Source: JAUVXY01 sp964392345
GTDB lineage: Bacteria > Actinomycetota > Humimicrobiia > Humimicrobiales > Humimicrobiaceae
Length of the DNA: 38,761 nt
Direction: 5' to 3'
Assembly (NCBI GenBank): GCA_964392345.1
Contig: CAYMPQ010000009.1
Span: 1-38,761 of the forward strand
Under the pieces are notes generated by a model. That model made no database searches, was not told the DNA's origin, and was given only the letters and a program-made list of their open reading frames with translations. The translations under genes and the position numbers were made by a program. This document shows positions 1-8,000 of this stretch, piece after piece (the stretch's first letter is position 1; each line of letters starts with the position of its first letter).

Positions 1-132
1 TATCAGAAAATAGACAACAGCAAAGAATTGCAGTCCAGAAAAATGTTGTTTTTTTTATTGGTGTTTTATTTTTTCGTATTTACATTTATAATAGTTAAAA
101 ATTTGTTTGTAAACAGGAATCAATATTCTTAG
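1..132 (+). CDS. C-terminal end of an unidentified membrane protein (partial)
   Basis: The first reading frame is open from the window edge to a TAG at 130-132, giving 43 residues. After a polar stretch of about 14 residues there is a strongly hydrophobic Phe/Leu/Val/Ile segment (about residues 15-33), followed by a short basic tail. This looks like the last transmembrane helix of a protein that begins upstream of the window. The family cannot be recognised from so little sequence. The lipoprotein gene follows 37 bases downstream on the same strand, so co-transcription is possible. It could also be a chance open frame. Confidence 0.45.
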   Translation, partial: YQKIDNSKELQSRKMLFFLLVFYFFVFTFIIVKNLFVNRNQYS

Positions 133-169
133 TAGTTTAACAATCAAACTAAATGGAGGTATTATCAAA

Positions 170-1306
170 TTGAGCAAAAAGAATTTTAAATATTTAAAAA
201 CTACACTGGTATTTGCCGTAGTTATCTTTCTAAACATTACCATTGCTTTTTCAGGATGCAAAAAACAAGAAATACTACCAGAGGAAGCAGCTGTAGTAGA
301 GGAGGAAGTTGCTGGCACTGAAGAAAGTATAGAAGATAAAAAAGATGAAACCAAAAAAACAACAGAATTAAAAATTACTGGAAATATTAATGTACTTAGC
401 GGATTGGAAATTTCCGACTCAGTAGGCAGCAGCAGGCCAATAGCTGTGATGATAGAAAATAGTCCCCAGGCAAGGCCGCAATCAGGACTAAATCTTGCTG
501 ATATTGTATTTGAAGTTGTTGATGAAGGAGGAGTTACAAGATATGTAGCAATTTATTCATCATTTGACGCAGAAATTATGGGTCCGGTTAGAAGTGCAAG
601 ACCATATTATGCTGAGATAGCAAGAAGCTTTGATCCGCTGTATGCTTTCTGGGGAACATATCCTGAGTGCTATAAAGTAGTAGAAGATCTGGGCCTGGAT
701 GATCTAAGCGTTCTCGGGGATCAGAGCGGCAACAGTTCCATTACTGCCAAAGCATCGCACTGGAGAGACGACAGCAGGTCTTCTCCAAACAATGGTTATA
801 TGTCTACCCTGCAGCTTAAAGAAGATGCAAAAAGAGTAGGCTATTCACTTGAAGGTAGTCAGTCGCCATTGGAGTTTAAAATAGATGCAGCAAATTCTGA
901 AAGAGGCAATATCTCAAGCGTAACTATTGATTTTTCGTATGATCAATATAAGGTTGATTTTATATACAACAAAGATAAAAACAATTATTCAAAACTCCTG
1001 GCAGGGGCTCCACATACTGATAGGGAAACAGGCGAGCAAATAACAATAAACAATGTTATTGTTATGATTACAAATATTGAAGGCCCCATAGACGAGAGTG
1101 GACATATGGCAGTCAGAACAACTGGAACCAGTGACGTTAACAAAGCCTTCTTCTTTGTGGATGGAAATATGATAGAAGGGACCTGGGAAAGAACAAGTGT
1201 CTTTGACCAATTTCTGTATAAAGACAAGGATGGAAACACAATGCTGTTCAACAGGGGTTCGACATGGATAGCTATGGTTCAGGGCATTGATAGATTAACA
1301 TACTGA
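170..1306 (+). CDS. DUF3048 domain lipoprotein (YerB-like)
   Basis: 378 residues from a TTG start; GGAGG at 155-159 sits about 10 bases upstream and decides the start. The N-terminus is basic, then hydrophobic, and ends in a lipobox-like FSGC with Cys30 as the probable lipidated residue, so the protein is predicted to be anchored outside the cytoplasmic membrane. An acidic Glu/Lys linker (about 33-65) leads into the DUF3048 domain, recognisable by RPIAVMIENSPQARPQSG, the GGVTRY segment and GPVRSARPYY, with a C-terminal DUF3048 half ending near TWIAMVQ. The family is represented by YerB of Bacillus subtilis; its biochemical role is unknown, though a cell-envelope role is often supposed. Phe at the -3 lipobox position is unusual. 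Confidence 0.85.
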   Translation: MSKKNFKYLKTTLVFAVVIFLNITIAFSGCKKQEILPEEAAVVEEEVAGTEESIEDKKDETKKTTELKITGNINVLSGLEISDSVGSSRPIAVMIENSPQARPQSGLNLADIVFEVVDEGGVTRYVAIYSSFDAEIMGPVRSARPYYAEIARSFDPLYAFWGTYPECYKVVEDLGLDDLSVLGDQSGNSSITAKASHWRDDSRSSPNNGYMSTLQLKEDAKRVGYSLEGSQSPLEFKIDAANSERGNISSVTIDFSYDQYKVDFIYNKDKNNYSKLLAGAPHTDRETGEQITINNVIVMITNIEGPIDESGHMAVRTTGTSDVNKAFFFVDGNMIEGTWERTSVFDQFLYKDKDGNTMLFNRGSTWIAMVQGIDRLTY

Positions 1307-1353
1307 TGCAGATATTTTACAAAATATAAAGCAAGTAATTTTTAAATAAAGTT

Positions 1354-1956
1354 TTGAATGACAAATTGGAATACAGTTTAACAAAAAACAAAATTTTAGG
1401 CGAAGTTCTATTCTCAGAATCAGAGATAAAAAAACGAACCATTGAACTTGGCAACGAAATAACCAAAGATTACGCTGGCAAAGATTTGCTTGTTATAAGT
1501 GTTCTCAGGGGTGGAGTAATATTTTTAGTGGATTTGATAAAAAATATAGATATTCCTTTGAGTGTAGATTTTATTAGTATTGCAACTTATGGTATAGGCG
1601 GGACATCCACCGGTGTTGTCAGAATCACCAAAGACCTCGAAGAGGCTATAGAAAATAAAGACGTGCTAATTGTAGAGGACATTATAGATACAGGTCTCAC
1701 TATAAGCTATCTATTGCGAAACTTAGAATCAAGATTTCCAAAAAGCATTGGAATATGCACTCTTCTGGATCGAGACATAAGAAGAATAGCAGACATAAAA
1801 ATTAAGTACATAGGTTTTAAAATTGGTGAGAAATATATAGTTGGTTATGGAATGGACTATAAACAAAAATTTAGAAATTTAAAATCTATATATGCGCTCA
1901 AAACAGACACAGTTGAAAAAGATATAGAATCCATAAAGCACACTGCAAGCCTTTAA
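1354..1956 (+). CDS. hpt: Hypoxanthine phosphoribosyltransferase
   Basis: Purine salvage enzyme that transfers phosphoribosyl from PRPP to hypoxanthine or guanine in the cytoplasm. The PRPP-binding signature VEDIIDTG is at residues 107-114, preceded by the LRGG loop at 51-54 and followed by the LLDRD segment near 137-141 that contributes to base recognition in this family. At 200 residues it is slightly longer than the usual 175-185 because of an extra C-terminal tail of about 20 residues. The start is a TTG with only a weak Shine-Dalgarno, so the exact N-terminus is uncertain. It lies 47 bases after the DUF3048 gene on the same strand. In many bacteria hpt sits beside tilS and ftsH; neither is visible here. 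Confidence 0.9.
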   Translation: MNDKLEYSLTKNKILGEVLFSESEIKKRTIELGNEITKDYAGKDLLVISVLRGGVIFLVDLIKNIDIPLSVDFISIATYGIGGTSTGVVRITKDLEEAIENKDVLIVEDIIDTGLTISYLLRNLESRFPKSIGICTLLDRDIRRIADIKIKYIGFKIGEKYIVGYGMDYKQKFRNLKSIYALKTDTVEKDIESIKHTASL

Positions 1957-2025
1957 TGCTGCCCATCTTAATTCCTGCTCAAAGTAAACACGCAACTGAA
2001 ACCAAGTGATGTGTAAAACAAAAAG

Positions 2026-2034
2026 TGATATAAT
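2026..2034 (+). promoter_or_regulatory. Extended -10 promoter for the bifunctional nuclease gene
   Basis: TGATATAAT is a perfect extended -10 element (TG-N-TATAAT), about 70 bases upstream of the ATG at 2103. No convincing -35 is present, as is common with extended -10 promoters. The rest of the hpt-DUF151 gap (1957-2102) shows no terminator or other structure. Confidence 0.5.
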
Positions 2035-2102
2035 CTAAATTAACAGTCAAAGAAATTATCTAACAGGATTGGTAATCTTTAGAGTATAATTTTTTAGAGA
2101 TT

Positions 2103-2606
2103 ATGAAAGAAAAAAGGAAAAAATACATACCAATAAAAATGTCTTTGGAGGGCGTGAGAATAGAATTACCATCTCAAAAGCCAATAATACTGCTAAAGGG
2201 GGAAGGTGGCAACAGGTACCTTCCTATATGGATAGGGTCTTACGAAGCTTCAGCCATTGCTCTGGAGTTGGCTAATATTAAAACGCCTCGTCCTATGACG
2301 CATGACTTAATTGTAAGCATTGTCAAATCTATAAAGGCAAGAATAAATAATATTGAAATAATTGACATAAGAAATAACACTTTCTATGCAACCGTGAATA
2401 TAAAGAACTCAGACAATAAAATTATAAAAATTGATTCCAGGCCGTCTGACGCTATTGCTATCGCAGTAAGAGATAAGTGCGATATATTTGCAGCTGAGCA
2501 TGTTCTTGAATCTGCTGGTCTCCAAATTCAATCTATTGATGATGAGGTAAAGCAATTTAAGAGTTTCTTAGACAATGTAAGCCCTGAGGATTTTAAAACA
2601 AAATAA
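2103..2606 (+). CDS. Bifunctional nuclease family protein (DUF151/BFN)
   Basis: 167 residues starting at ATG 2103. The DUF151 core is clear: the segment ending in GGNRYLPIWIG (residues about 35-46), the PRPMTHDL block, and the family hallmark RPSDAIAIAVR near residues 113-123. Plant members have been reported to have both DNase and RNase activity; the role of the bacterial ones is poorly known. The next gene is a MerR-type regulator, the same order as the DUF151 and MerR genes found together in mycobacteria and other Actinomycetota. That is one of the reasons for suggesting an actinobacterial affinity. The C-terminal tail after residue 140 is acidic and variable. Confidence 0.85.
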   Translation: MKEKRKKYIPIKMSLEGVRIELPSQKPIILLKGEGGNRYLPIWIGSYEASAIALELANIKTPRPMTHDLIVSIVKSIKARINNIEIIDIRNNTFYATVNIKNSDNKIIKIDSRPSDAIAIAVRDKCDIFAAEHVLESAGLQIQSIDDEVKQFKSFLDNVSPEDFKTK

Positions 2607-2678
2607 ATTTGCTTTAAATTTATATCTCCGCATTAAAAAACCAATCAGCGATAATATCATCTTCATTTAATCAAAATA

Positions 2679-2735
2679 TTGACTTTATTTTTTAAAATTA
2701 TATAATTACATTAATATAATTACATCAATGTAATT
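2679..2735 (+). promoter_or_regulatory. Promoter with two tandem palindromic operators upstream of the MerR gene
   Basis: TTGACT (2679-2684) and TATAAT (2701-2706) are separated by 16 bp. Starting inside the -10 are two overlapping 18-bp dyads that share an AATT. AATTACAT-TA-ATATAATT (2704-2721) has one mismatch; AATTACAT-CA-ATGTAATT (2718-2735) is perfect. The repeat period is 14 bp. The operators cover the predicted transcription start and end 21 bp before the ATG of the MerR gene, an arrangement that suggests repression, most simply autoregulation. Confidence 0.65.
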
Positions 2736-2756
2736 AAAAATATAAATATTTTTCTT

Positions 2757-3245
2757 ATGAAATTAAAGAAAATATTTGATGCCTTGCTACATTTTAAAAA
2801 AATTATTGTGAAGAGAAGCGATACGGAAAAATATTACAAGTCAAGCGAAGCTTGCAAAATTACAGGCCTCACCTATAAACAGCTCGATTACTACGATAGA
2901 ACAAATTTTATAAGACCCTCTGTACATAAAGCCAAAGGCTATGGAACAAAGAGAGCATACAGTTTTAACGACTTGTTGAAGCTGAAAGTCATAAAGAAAC
3001 TTCTTGATGCCGGCATTAGTCTCCAAAAACTAAGAAAAACAAAGAAATATCTGGAATTAAATGAAAAAAATGATGATGTTTTATTAAAAGTTACCTTGAT
3101 GTCGGATGGCAATACAGTGTATGCCTGCTACTCAGATAAAGAGATTGTTGATACATTAAATAGCGGACAGGCTGTATTCGGCATAGCGTTGGATAAAGTA
3201 TATTCAGGCTTAAAGGGAGACATAAAAAAAATATTTAAAAAATGA
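2757..3245 (+). CDS. MerR family transcriptional regulator
   Basis: 162 residues. A winged helix-turn-helix of MerR type occupies about residues 26-95: YYKSSEACKITGLTYKQLDYY for the HTH, then the wing and the typical LLKLKVIKKLLDAGISL helix pair. There is an unusual 20-25 residue basic N-terminal extension before the HTH. The C-terminal 60 residues are not a recognised metal- or drug-binding domain and contain a single Cys (in VYACYSD), so this is not a classical metal-responsive MerR. The position after DUF151 matches the second MerR gene of the mycobacterial garA-ftsR-DUF151-merR neighbourhood. The two dyads just upstream are the obvious candidate binding sites. Confidence 0.85.
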   Translation: MKLKKIFDALLHFKKIIVKRSDTEKYYKSSEACKITGLTYKQLDYYDRTNFIRPSVHKAKGYGTKRAYSFNDLLKLKVIKKLLDAGISLQKLRKTKKYLELNEKNDDVLLKVTLMSDGNTVYACYSDKEIVDTLNSGQAVFGIALDKVYSGLKGDIKKIFKK

Positions 3246-3287
3246 ATATTGTGATATTGATAATTTAAATTAAATAGTAGGGAGCAT

Positions 3288-3680
3288 ATGATTGAAAGAA
3301 CATTAAAAATACAAAAAAATATTAACAAAAACAATAGATCGAATTCAGGATTTACAAATGCTGAAAAAATAAAATTTGCCCATAAAAGTGAGAAGGAATT
3401 TGCTAAGATATTGGATTTTTATAGGATAAATTGGGAATATGAGCCAAGGACTTTCCCGTTAGAGCGGGACGAGGATGGCAATGTTACTTTAAGCTTTACT
3501 CCTGATTTTTATATGCCAGGTTTAAATTTATACATTGAGCTTACAACTTTGAATCAAAATTTGGTCACAAAGAAAAATTATAAAATAAGAAAATTGAGGG
3601 AACTTTACCCGGATGTGAATATTAAATTATTTTATAAAAAAGATTATAATAACCTCTTATTTAAATACACGAATAAATAG
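3288..3680 (+). CDS. Small PD-(D/E)XK nuclease-like protein, function unknown
   Basis: 130 residues; the start ATG has GGGAG about 6 bases upstream. The central pattern fits a minimal PD-(D/E)XK nuclease fold: an N-terminal helix with Glu37 (EKEFAK), then TPDFYMP with Asp73, a short loop, and YIELTT with Glu84. The usual catalytic Lys two residues after the Glu is replaced by Thr86; Lys95 or Lys96 might substitute. The C-terminal strand and helix (PDVNIKLFYKKDY) fit the same fold. The gene follows the MerR regulator by 42 bases and may be co-transcribed. It could be a DNA repair or restriction-type nuclease or an inactive relative. Assignment rests on motif pattern only. Confidence 0.5.
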   Translation: MIERTLKIQKNINKNNRSNSGFTNAEKIKFAHKSEKEFAKILDFYRINWEYEPRTFPLERDEDGNVTLSFTPDFYMPGLNLYIELTTLNQNLVTKKNYKIRKLRELYPDVNIKLFYKKDYNNLLFKYTNK

Positions 3681-3766
3681 TTTAAAGAATCAGGCAAGTT
3701 TTTAATGTGAAAACTTCCAACAAAATTTGTAAATCAGTTTAGGCTTGTAATTATAAATTAAACAAC

Positions 3767-4324
3767 ATGAGCAATAAAATTAGTGGGTCTATAAAAGGTG
3801 ATATCAAGCATTTGTTTAGTAAGTACGGCACGATGAAAGGCAGGCCAAGTATCTGGGGAGCATTAAGAATACTGCTTGTAAAACCTGGAGTTCAGGCCTT
3901 AATCTTTTATAGATTTTACAAGATACTGTACAAGATAAAGCTCAGGCTTTTGGCTGAATTTTGCTGCAGAATAAATTTTTTCTTTAATGGGGCAGAAATA
4001 GACCCTGCTTGTGAAATTGGTCCGGGATGCAGGATATGGCATCCAGCAGGTGTTGTAATTGGCAGGGGAGTTAAGATAGGAAAAGATGTCAGTATTTTTT
4101 CAAATGTTACTTTAGGCGGTTTGGGCCATTCAATATTTCATCATGGAGAGCCGGGCTACCCTGAAATCGGAGATAATGTAATTTTGTATACAAATGTTAC
4201 CATAATTGGACCTGTAAAAATAGGGGATAACACAACAATAGGCTCCCATTCTTTAGTTTTAAATTCAATCCCGAAAAATTGTCTTGCAGCAGGAAGTCCT
4301 GCAAAAATAATCAAAAAATCTTAG
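3767..4324 (+). CDS. Serine O-acetyltransferase-like hexapeptide-repeat acetyltransferase
   Basis: 185 residues. The N-terminal 70 residues are helical (LFYRFYKILYK pattern), followed by a left-handed beta-helix of hexapeptide repeats from about residue 75 (EIDPACEIGPGCRIWH, then VVIGRGVKIG, and later YPEIGDNVIL and VKIGDNTTIG). The active-site His of the CysE family is present in the WHPAGVVIG segment, and GSPAKII closes the domain. The canonical CysE GGTGK...RHP loop is altered to GGLGHSIFHHGEPGYPEI, so the acceptor may be serine (cysteine synthesis) or a sugar, as in capsule-type acetyltransferases. No cysK or glycan genes are adjacent to settle this. Confidence 0.75.
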   Translation: MSNKISGSIKGDIKHLFSKYGTMKGRPSIWGALRILLVKPGVQALIFYRFYKILYKIKLRLLAEFCCRINFFFNGAEIDPACEIGPGCRIWHPAGVVIGRGVKIGKDVSIFSNVTLGGLGHSIFHHGEPGYPEIGDNVILYTNVTIIGPVKIGDNTTIGSHSLVLNSIPKNCLAAGSPAKIIKKS

Positions 4325-4355
4325 TTTTAGCAAATCACCCAAGAATAATTTTTTC

Positions 4356-4404
4356 TTGACATAAGGATAAGGCAATACTATTATATTTTTTGTAAACGAT
4401 AACA
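4356..4404 (+). promoter_or_regulatory. Promoter and operator of the LacI-family regulator gene
   Basis: TTGACA (4356-4361), 17-bp spacer, TATTAT (4379-4384). At the predicted start point lies the 14-mer TGTAAACGATAACA (4391-4404), matching in 13 of 14 positions the operator found in front of fucI. A looser dyad, GTAACGATTAC (4433-4443), follows 40 bp downstream centre to centre, about four helical turns. The layout predicts negative autoregulation. Confidence 0.7.
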
Positions 4405-4466
4405 AAATATGTAACTTAAGTCTCACTAAGCAGTAACGATTACGTAAATTCTCAAGAGGTACAATT

Positions 4467-5483
4467 TTGAAAGTAAATATAAAAACAGTGGCAGAAAAAG
4501 CCGGGGTATCTACTGCAACTGTTTCAAGAGTCTTAAGTGACTACCCGGGTGTCAAAGAAAAAACACGAAAGAAAGTTCTAAAGGTCATTTCTGAACTGAA
4601 TTATGAAATTAATGTTGTTGCAAGAAATCTAAGACAGAGAAAAACAAATACCATCGGCGTAATAATAGGAAATGTCTTGTCTCAATTTTATTCCATAATC
4701 GCAAAATCAGTTGAGGATGCGGCCAATAAGTCTGGCTACAACACAATTCTTTGCAATGGTGATGACAACCCTGAAAAAGAACTGGAATATCTTAAAATTT
4801 TAAAAGCTAACAGGGTAGATGGTGTAATCCTCACGCCGACAGGGAAAAATGCTAAATATGTTAACTGGCTGATAGAATCAGGAACTAAGGTAGTTCTTTT
4901 GGACAGACTAATAGACGGGGTAGAGTGTGATGCAGTACTGGTAGATAACAAAAATGGAGCATATAAAGCCGTAAAACATCTTATAAATCAGGGTTATAGA
5001 AAAATTGGGATCATAAATGGCTTTACGGACAGAACCACGGGGAGGGGAAGACTTGACGGATATTTAAAAGCGTTAAGAGAAGCAGGCATACCAAAAGATG
5101 ACAGCCTTATAAAAATTGGTAATTTTAAAAAGAGAAGCGGTATCAATTTAGCAAGAGAGCTTCTGGAAAGCAATAACAGGCCGGAAGCAATTTTTGTAGC
5201 AAACTTGGATATGACATTGGGTGTGCTTATAACTATTAAGGAAATGGGCCTTAAAATACCTGGTGATATAGGCATTGTAGGTTTTGATGATTCAGATTGG
5301 GCACCAATTCTAAATCCACCGCTTACTGTAGTAAGTCAGCCTGTATACAACCTGGGTTCAACTGCTGGTGAAATGTTAATAAAAAAAATAGAAAATGGAA
5401 GCACGAACTCAGGAAAAGAACCGCTTATAGTAACTTTAAGTACAAACCTTATAATTAGAAATTCTACAACAAGTAGAATGTAA
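4467..5483 (+). CDS. LacI family transcriptional repressor
   Basis: 338 residues from a TTG start with AAGAGG about 8 bases upstream. The N-terminal helix-turn-helix (residues 3-24, including TVAEKAGVSTATVSRVLSD) and hinge helix (NVVARNLRQRKTNTIGVI) are textbook LacI/GalR. The rest is the periplasmic-binding-protein-like effector domain, with VDGVILTP, the VGFDDSDWAPILNPPLTVVSQP block and a C-terminal dimerisation segment. Identical or near-identical 14-bp operators at this gene and at fucI imply that it represses itself and the fucose isomerase unit. The inducer is probably L-fucose or a metabolite of it, which is inference from position. Confidence 0.9.
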   Translation: MKVNIKTVAEKAGVSTATVSRVLSDYPGVKEKTRKKVLKVISELNYEINVVARNLRQRKTNTIGVIIGNVLSQFYSIIAKSVEDAANKSGYNTILCNGDDNPEKELEYLKILKANRVDGVILTPTGKNAKYVNWLIESGTKVVLLDRLIDGVECDAVLVDNKNGAYKAVKHLINQGYRKIGIINGFTDRTTGRGRLDGYLKALREAGIPKDDSLIKIGNFKKRSGINLARELLESNNRPEAIFVANLDMTLGVLITIKEMGLKIPGDIGIVGFDDSDWAPILNPPLTVVSQPVYNLGSTAGEMLIKKIENGSTNSGKEPLIVTLSTNLIIRNSTTSRM

Positions 5484-5501
5484 TAAAATAATTAATTTTA
5501 C

Positions 5502-5559
5502 TTGACACTTAAATTGATTGGATTTATGATGTAAACGTTGACATTTGTAAACGTTAACA
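5502..5559 (+). promoter_or_regulatory. fucI promoter with two LacI-type operators
   Basis: TTGACA (5502-5507), 17-bp spacer, TATGAT (5525-5530). Two operator copies follow directly: TGTAAACGTTGACA (5530-5543), touching the -10, and TGTAAACGTTAACA (5546-5559), centred 16 bp further on over the predicted start. Both are quasi-palindromic around a central CG, as expected for LacI-family sites, and match the site in front of the regulator gene. Confidence 0.75.
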
Positions 5560-5606
5560 CTTCAAATAATGCAAGTAAAATTAATTTAAAGAGATAGTGA
5601 TATATT

Positions 5607-7391
5607 ATGTCAATTAATTTAAACAGCTATTCAAAAATCGGTATCAGGCCAACCATAGACGGCCGTATGAACGGGGTAAGGGAATCCCTGGAAAATCAAA
5701 CAATGGATATGGCTAAATCTGCAGCAAAAATCATTTCAGATAATGTTAAATATCCTGATGGGAAACCAGTAGAATGTGTTATTTCAGATACAACTATTGG
5801 GGGAGTAGCAGAAGCTGTAGCAGCAGACGAAAAATTTACTAAAGTTGGTGTAGGAGCAACTATAACTGTTACGCCATGCTGGTGTTATGGTTCCGAAACT
5901 ATGGATATGGACACACATCGGCCCAAAGCCATATGGGGATTTAACGGAACAGAAAGGCCGGGTGCAGTTTATCTTGCAGCCGTACTGGCTGCTCACAACC
6001 AAAAAGGTCTTCCTGCTTTCTCAATATATGGAAAAGACGTGCAAGATCTTAATGACACCACTATTCCGGAAGACGTAAAAGATAAAATTTTGACATTTGC
6101 CAGGACAGCATTAGCTGCAGTTACAATGCGTAAGAAATCATATCTATCTATAGGCAGTGTGGCCATGGGTATTGCCGGTTCTACTGTAGACCCCAACTTT
6201 TTTGAAGATTACCTGGACATGAGGTGCCAGTATGTCGATATGACAGAAATTGCCAGAAGAATAGACAGGGAGATTTATGATAAGGAAGAATATAAATTAG
6301 CCTTGTCCTGGGTAAAGAATAATTTAAAAGAAGGTGATGACAGTAATCTTAAAGAGCTGCAAAAATCAAGAAAAGAACTGGATAAGGATTGGCAATTTAT
6401 TATAAAGATGACTCTGATTATCAAAGATCTTATGGCTGGAAATTCAAAGCTTAAAAAATTAGGCTATTATGAAGAGTCACTTGGACATAATGCCATAGTG
6501 GCTGGTTTTCAGGGCCAGCGTCAATGGACTGACCATTATCCCAATGGAGATTTTACCGAGACAATATTAAACAGTTCATTTGATTGGAATGGTACCAGGT
6601 CCCCATATGTATTAGCCACTGAAAATGACTGCTTAAACGGAGTTGCAATGTTATTTGGCTATCTTTTAACCAATACCGCTCAAATCTTTTCAGATGTCAG
6701 AACTTACTGGAGCCCTGAGGCAGTAGAAAGGGTTACCGGTTATAAACTAACCGAAATGGCTGAAAATGGAATAATCCATCTGATAAATTCAGGCTCGACT
6801 GCTCTTGATGGTACAGGACAGCAGGAAATAGATGGAAAGCCGGCAATCAAACCTTTCTGGGAAATAACAGAAAATGAAGTAAAGAAATGTATTAATGCAA
6901 CTCTTTTTAGACCGGCAAATTTGTCGTATTTTAGGGGAGGCGGATTTTCTACAAATTTTACTACTCGTGGAGGTATGCCGGTAACAATGTCAAGGATTAA
7001 TCTTATAAAAGGACTTGGACCGGTACTGCAAATTGCAGAAGGATACACTGTAAATCTCCCGGATAAAGTACACAATATCCTGGATAAACGTACCGACCCA
7101 ACATGGCCCACTGCCTGGTTTTCCCCAAAACTTACAGGTAAGGGAGCGTTTAAAGATGTATATTCAGTTATGGCTAACTGGGGAGCAAATCACGGAGCAA
7201 TAAGTTACGGCCATATTGGAGCTGACCTTATGACACTGGCTTCGATATTAAGAATTCCAGTATCTATGCATAATGTTAAAAAAGAAAGAATTTTCAGGCC
7301 AAGTATGTGGAGTGCATTTGGTACCATTGATATGGAAGGAGCAGATTACAGGACATGTAATAATTTAGGACCGCTATACAAAAAATTATAG
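5607..7391 (+). CDS. fucI: L-fucose isomerase
   Basis: 594 residues against 591 for the E. coli enzyme. It interconverts L-fucose and L-fuculose (often also D-arabinose and D-ribulose) in the cytoplasm using a Mn2+ ion. The N-terminal half has family blocks such as IRPTIDGRMNGVRESLE and TPCWCYGSETMDMDT. Residues aligning with the E. coli metal ligands Glu337, Asp361 and His528 are present as Glu339 (LATEND), Asp363 (FSDVRTYW) and His529 (GANHGA). The gene has its own promoter and two operators and is followed 27 bases later by a damaged URO-D-like gene. No fuculokinase, fuculose-phosphate aldolase or transporter lies within the window, so the remaining pathway steps must be elsewhere or replaced. 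Confidence 0.95.
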   Translation: MSINLNSYSKIGIRPTIDGRMNGVRESLENQTMDMAKSAAKIISDNVKYPDGKPVECVISDTTIGGVAEAVAADEKFTKVGVGATITVTPCWCYGSETMDMDTHRPKAIWGFNGTERPGAVYLAAVLAAHNQKGLPAFSIYGKDVQDLNDTTIPEDVKDKILTFARTALAAVTMRKKSYLSIGSVAMGIAGSTVDPNFFEDYLDMRCQYVDMTEIARRIDREIYDKEEYKLALSWVKNNLKEGDDSNLKELQKSRKELDKDWQFIIKMTLIIKDLMAGNSKLKKLGYYEESLGHNAIVAGFQGQRQWTDHYPNGDFTETILNSSFDWNGTRSPYVLATENDCLNGVAMLFGYLLTNTAQIFSDVRTYWSPEAVERVTGYKLTEMAENGIIHLINSGSTALDGTGQQEIDGKPAIKPFWEITENEVKKCINATLFRPANLSYFRGGGFSTNFTTRGGMPVTMSRINLIKGLGPVLQIAEGYTVNLPDKVHNILDKRTDPTWPTAWFSPKLTGKGAFKDVYSVMANWGANHGAISYGHIGADLMTLASILRIPVSMHNVKKERIFRPSMWSAFGTIDMEGADYRTCNNLGPLYKKL

Positions 7392-7418
7392 TGAATACAT
7401 GTTTAGAAAAGGGAGCGA

Positions 7419-7940
7419 ATGAATTCAAGAGAAAGAGTAATAAAAACTTATAATTTCCAGATTCCAGACAGGATCCCTATTGATTTCTGTGCAGACGAGC
7501 CTGTATACGATGCATTGATTAAAAAAACAGGTGTAAAAAGCCAGCTTGAACTTATGGAATATTTTCATATTGACTTTAGATGGGCAAGGCCTAAGTGGGT
7601 AGGACCAGAAATGAAAACATCTGATGGAAAAAGAACAGACTACTTCTGGATTCCAAGAGAAGGGGTTGATTTTGGTTATGCTGTTGAACATCCATTGGCT
7701 CATATAAAAACAATAAAAGATGTTGAAAATTATAATTGGCCAAAGCCTGAATATTATGATTATGATATTTATGTAGAAGAAGCAAAAAAATTTAAAGAAG
7801 AGGGTTATGCAGTTTATGGCGGCCACTGGGGCTGGTTTTTTGGAGCAGCTACAGATTTGGACGGAGAAGTAATTGGAATACACGTAGGCTATATGTCTGA
7901 CATAGACAATGTATTGGAGGCAATAGATAGTTTAGAATAA
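7419..7940 (+). CDS. Truncated URO-D-like protein with a foreign-looking C-terminus
   Basis: 173 residues; GGGAG precedes the ATG. Residues 1 to about 145 match the N-terminus of the uroporphyrinogen decarboxylase / MtaA-type methyltransferase superfamily (MNSRERVIKTYNFQIPDRIP, then the GGHWGWFF segment), proteins normally of about 330-380 residues. After GWFFGAATDL the URO-D pattern stops. The last 25 or so residues (GEVIGIHVGYMSDIDNVLEA and on) instead resemble the C-terminal end of class V (serine-pyruvate / alanine-glyoxylate type) aminotransferases. The simplest reading is an internal deletion fusing two former neighbours in a fucose operon; the product is probably non-functional. The chimera is inferred from sequence memory only. 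A strong terminator follows 28 bases later. Confidence 0.6.
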   Translation: MNSRERVIKTYNFQIPDRIPIDFCADEPVYDALIKKTGVKSQLELMEYFHIDFRWARPKWVGPEMKTSDGKRTDYFWIPREGVDFGYAVEHPLAHIKTIKDVENYNWPKPEYYDYDIYVEEAKKFKEEGYAVYGGHWGWFFGAATDLDGEVIGIHVGYMSDIDNVLEAIDSLE

Positions 7941-7968
7941 AAATATACTGACAACTGAATATTAATTT

Positions 7969-8000
7969 AAGAGACATCTCAAATGAGGTGTCTCTTTTTA
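7969..8000 (+). terminator. Rho-independent terminator of the fucI unit
   Basis: A 12-bp stem, AAGAGACATCTC paired with GAGGTGTCTCTT (one G-U pair), closes a 4-base AAAT loop and runs straight into a T-tract. It is the clearest intrinsic terminator in the window and closes the lacI-fucI-URO-D region. Confidence 0.9.

Noticed and set aside
6740..7111. Long antisense open frame inside fucI, and similar ones inside other genes (for example 16644-16958, 23772-24287, 33633-34166).
   Set aside because: They have no family resemblance or ribosome sites and lie opposite well-conserved genes; they are shadows of the true coding strand.
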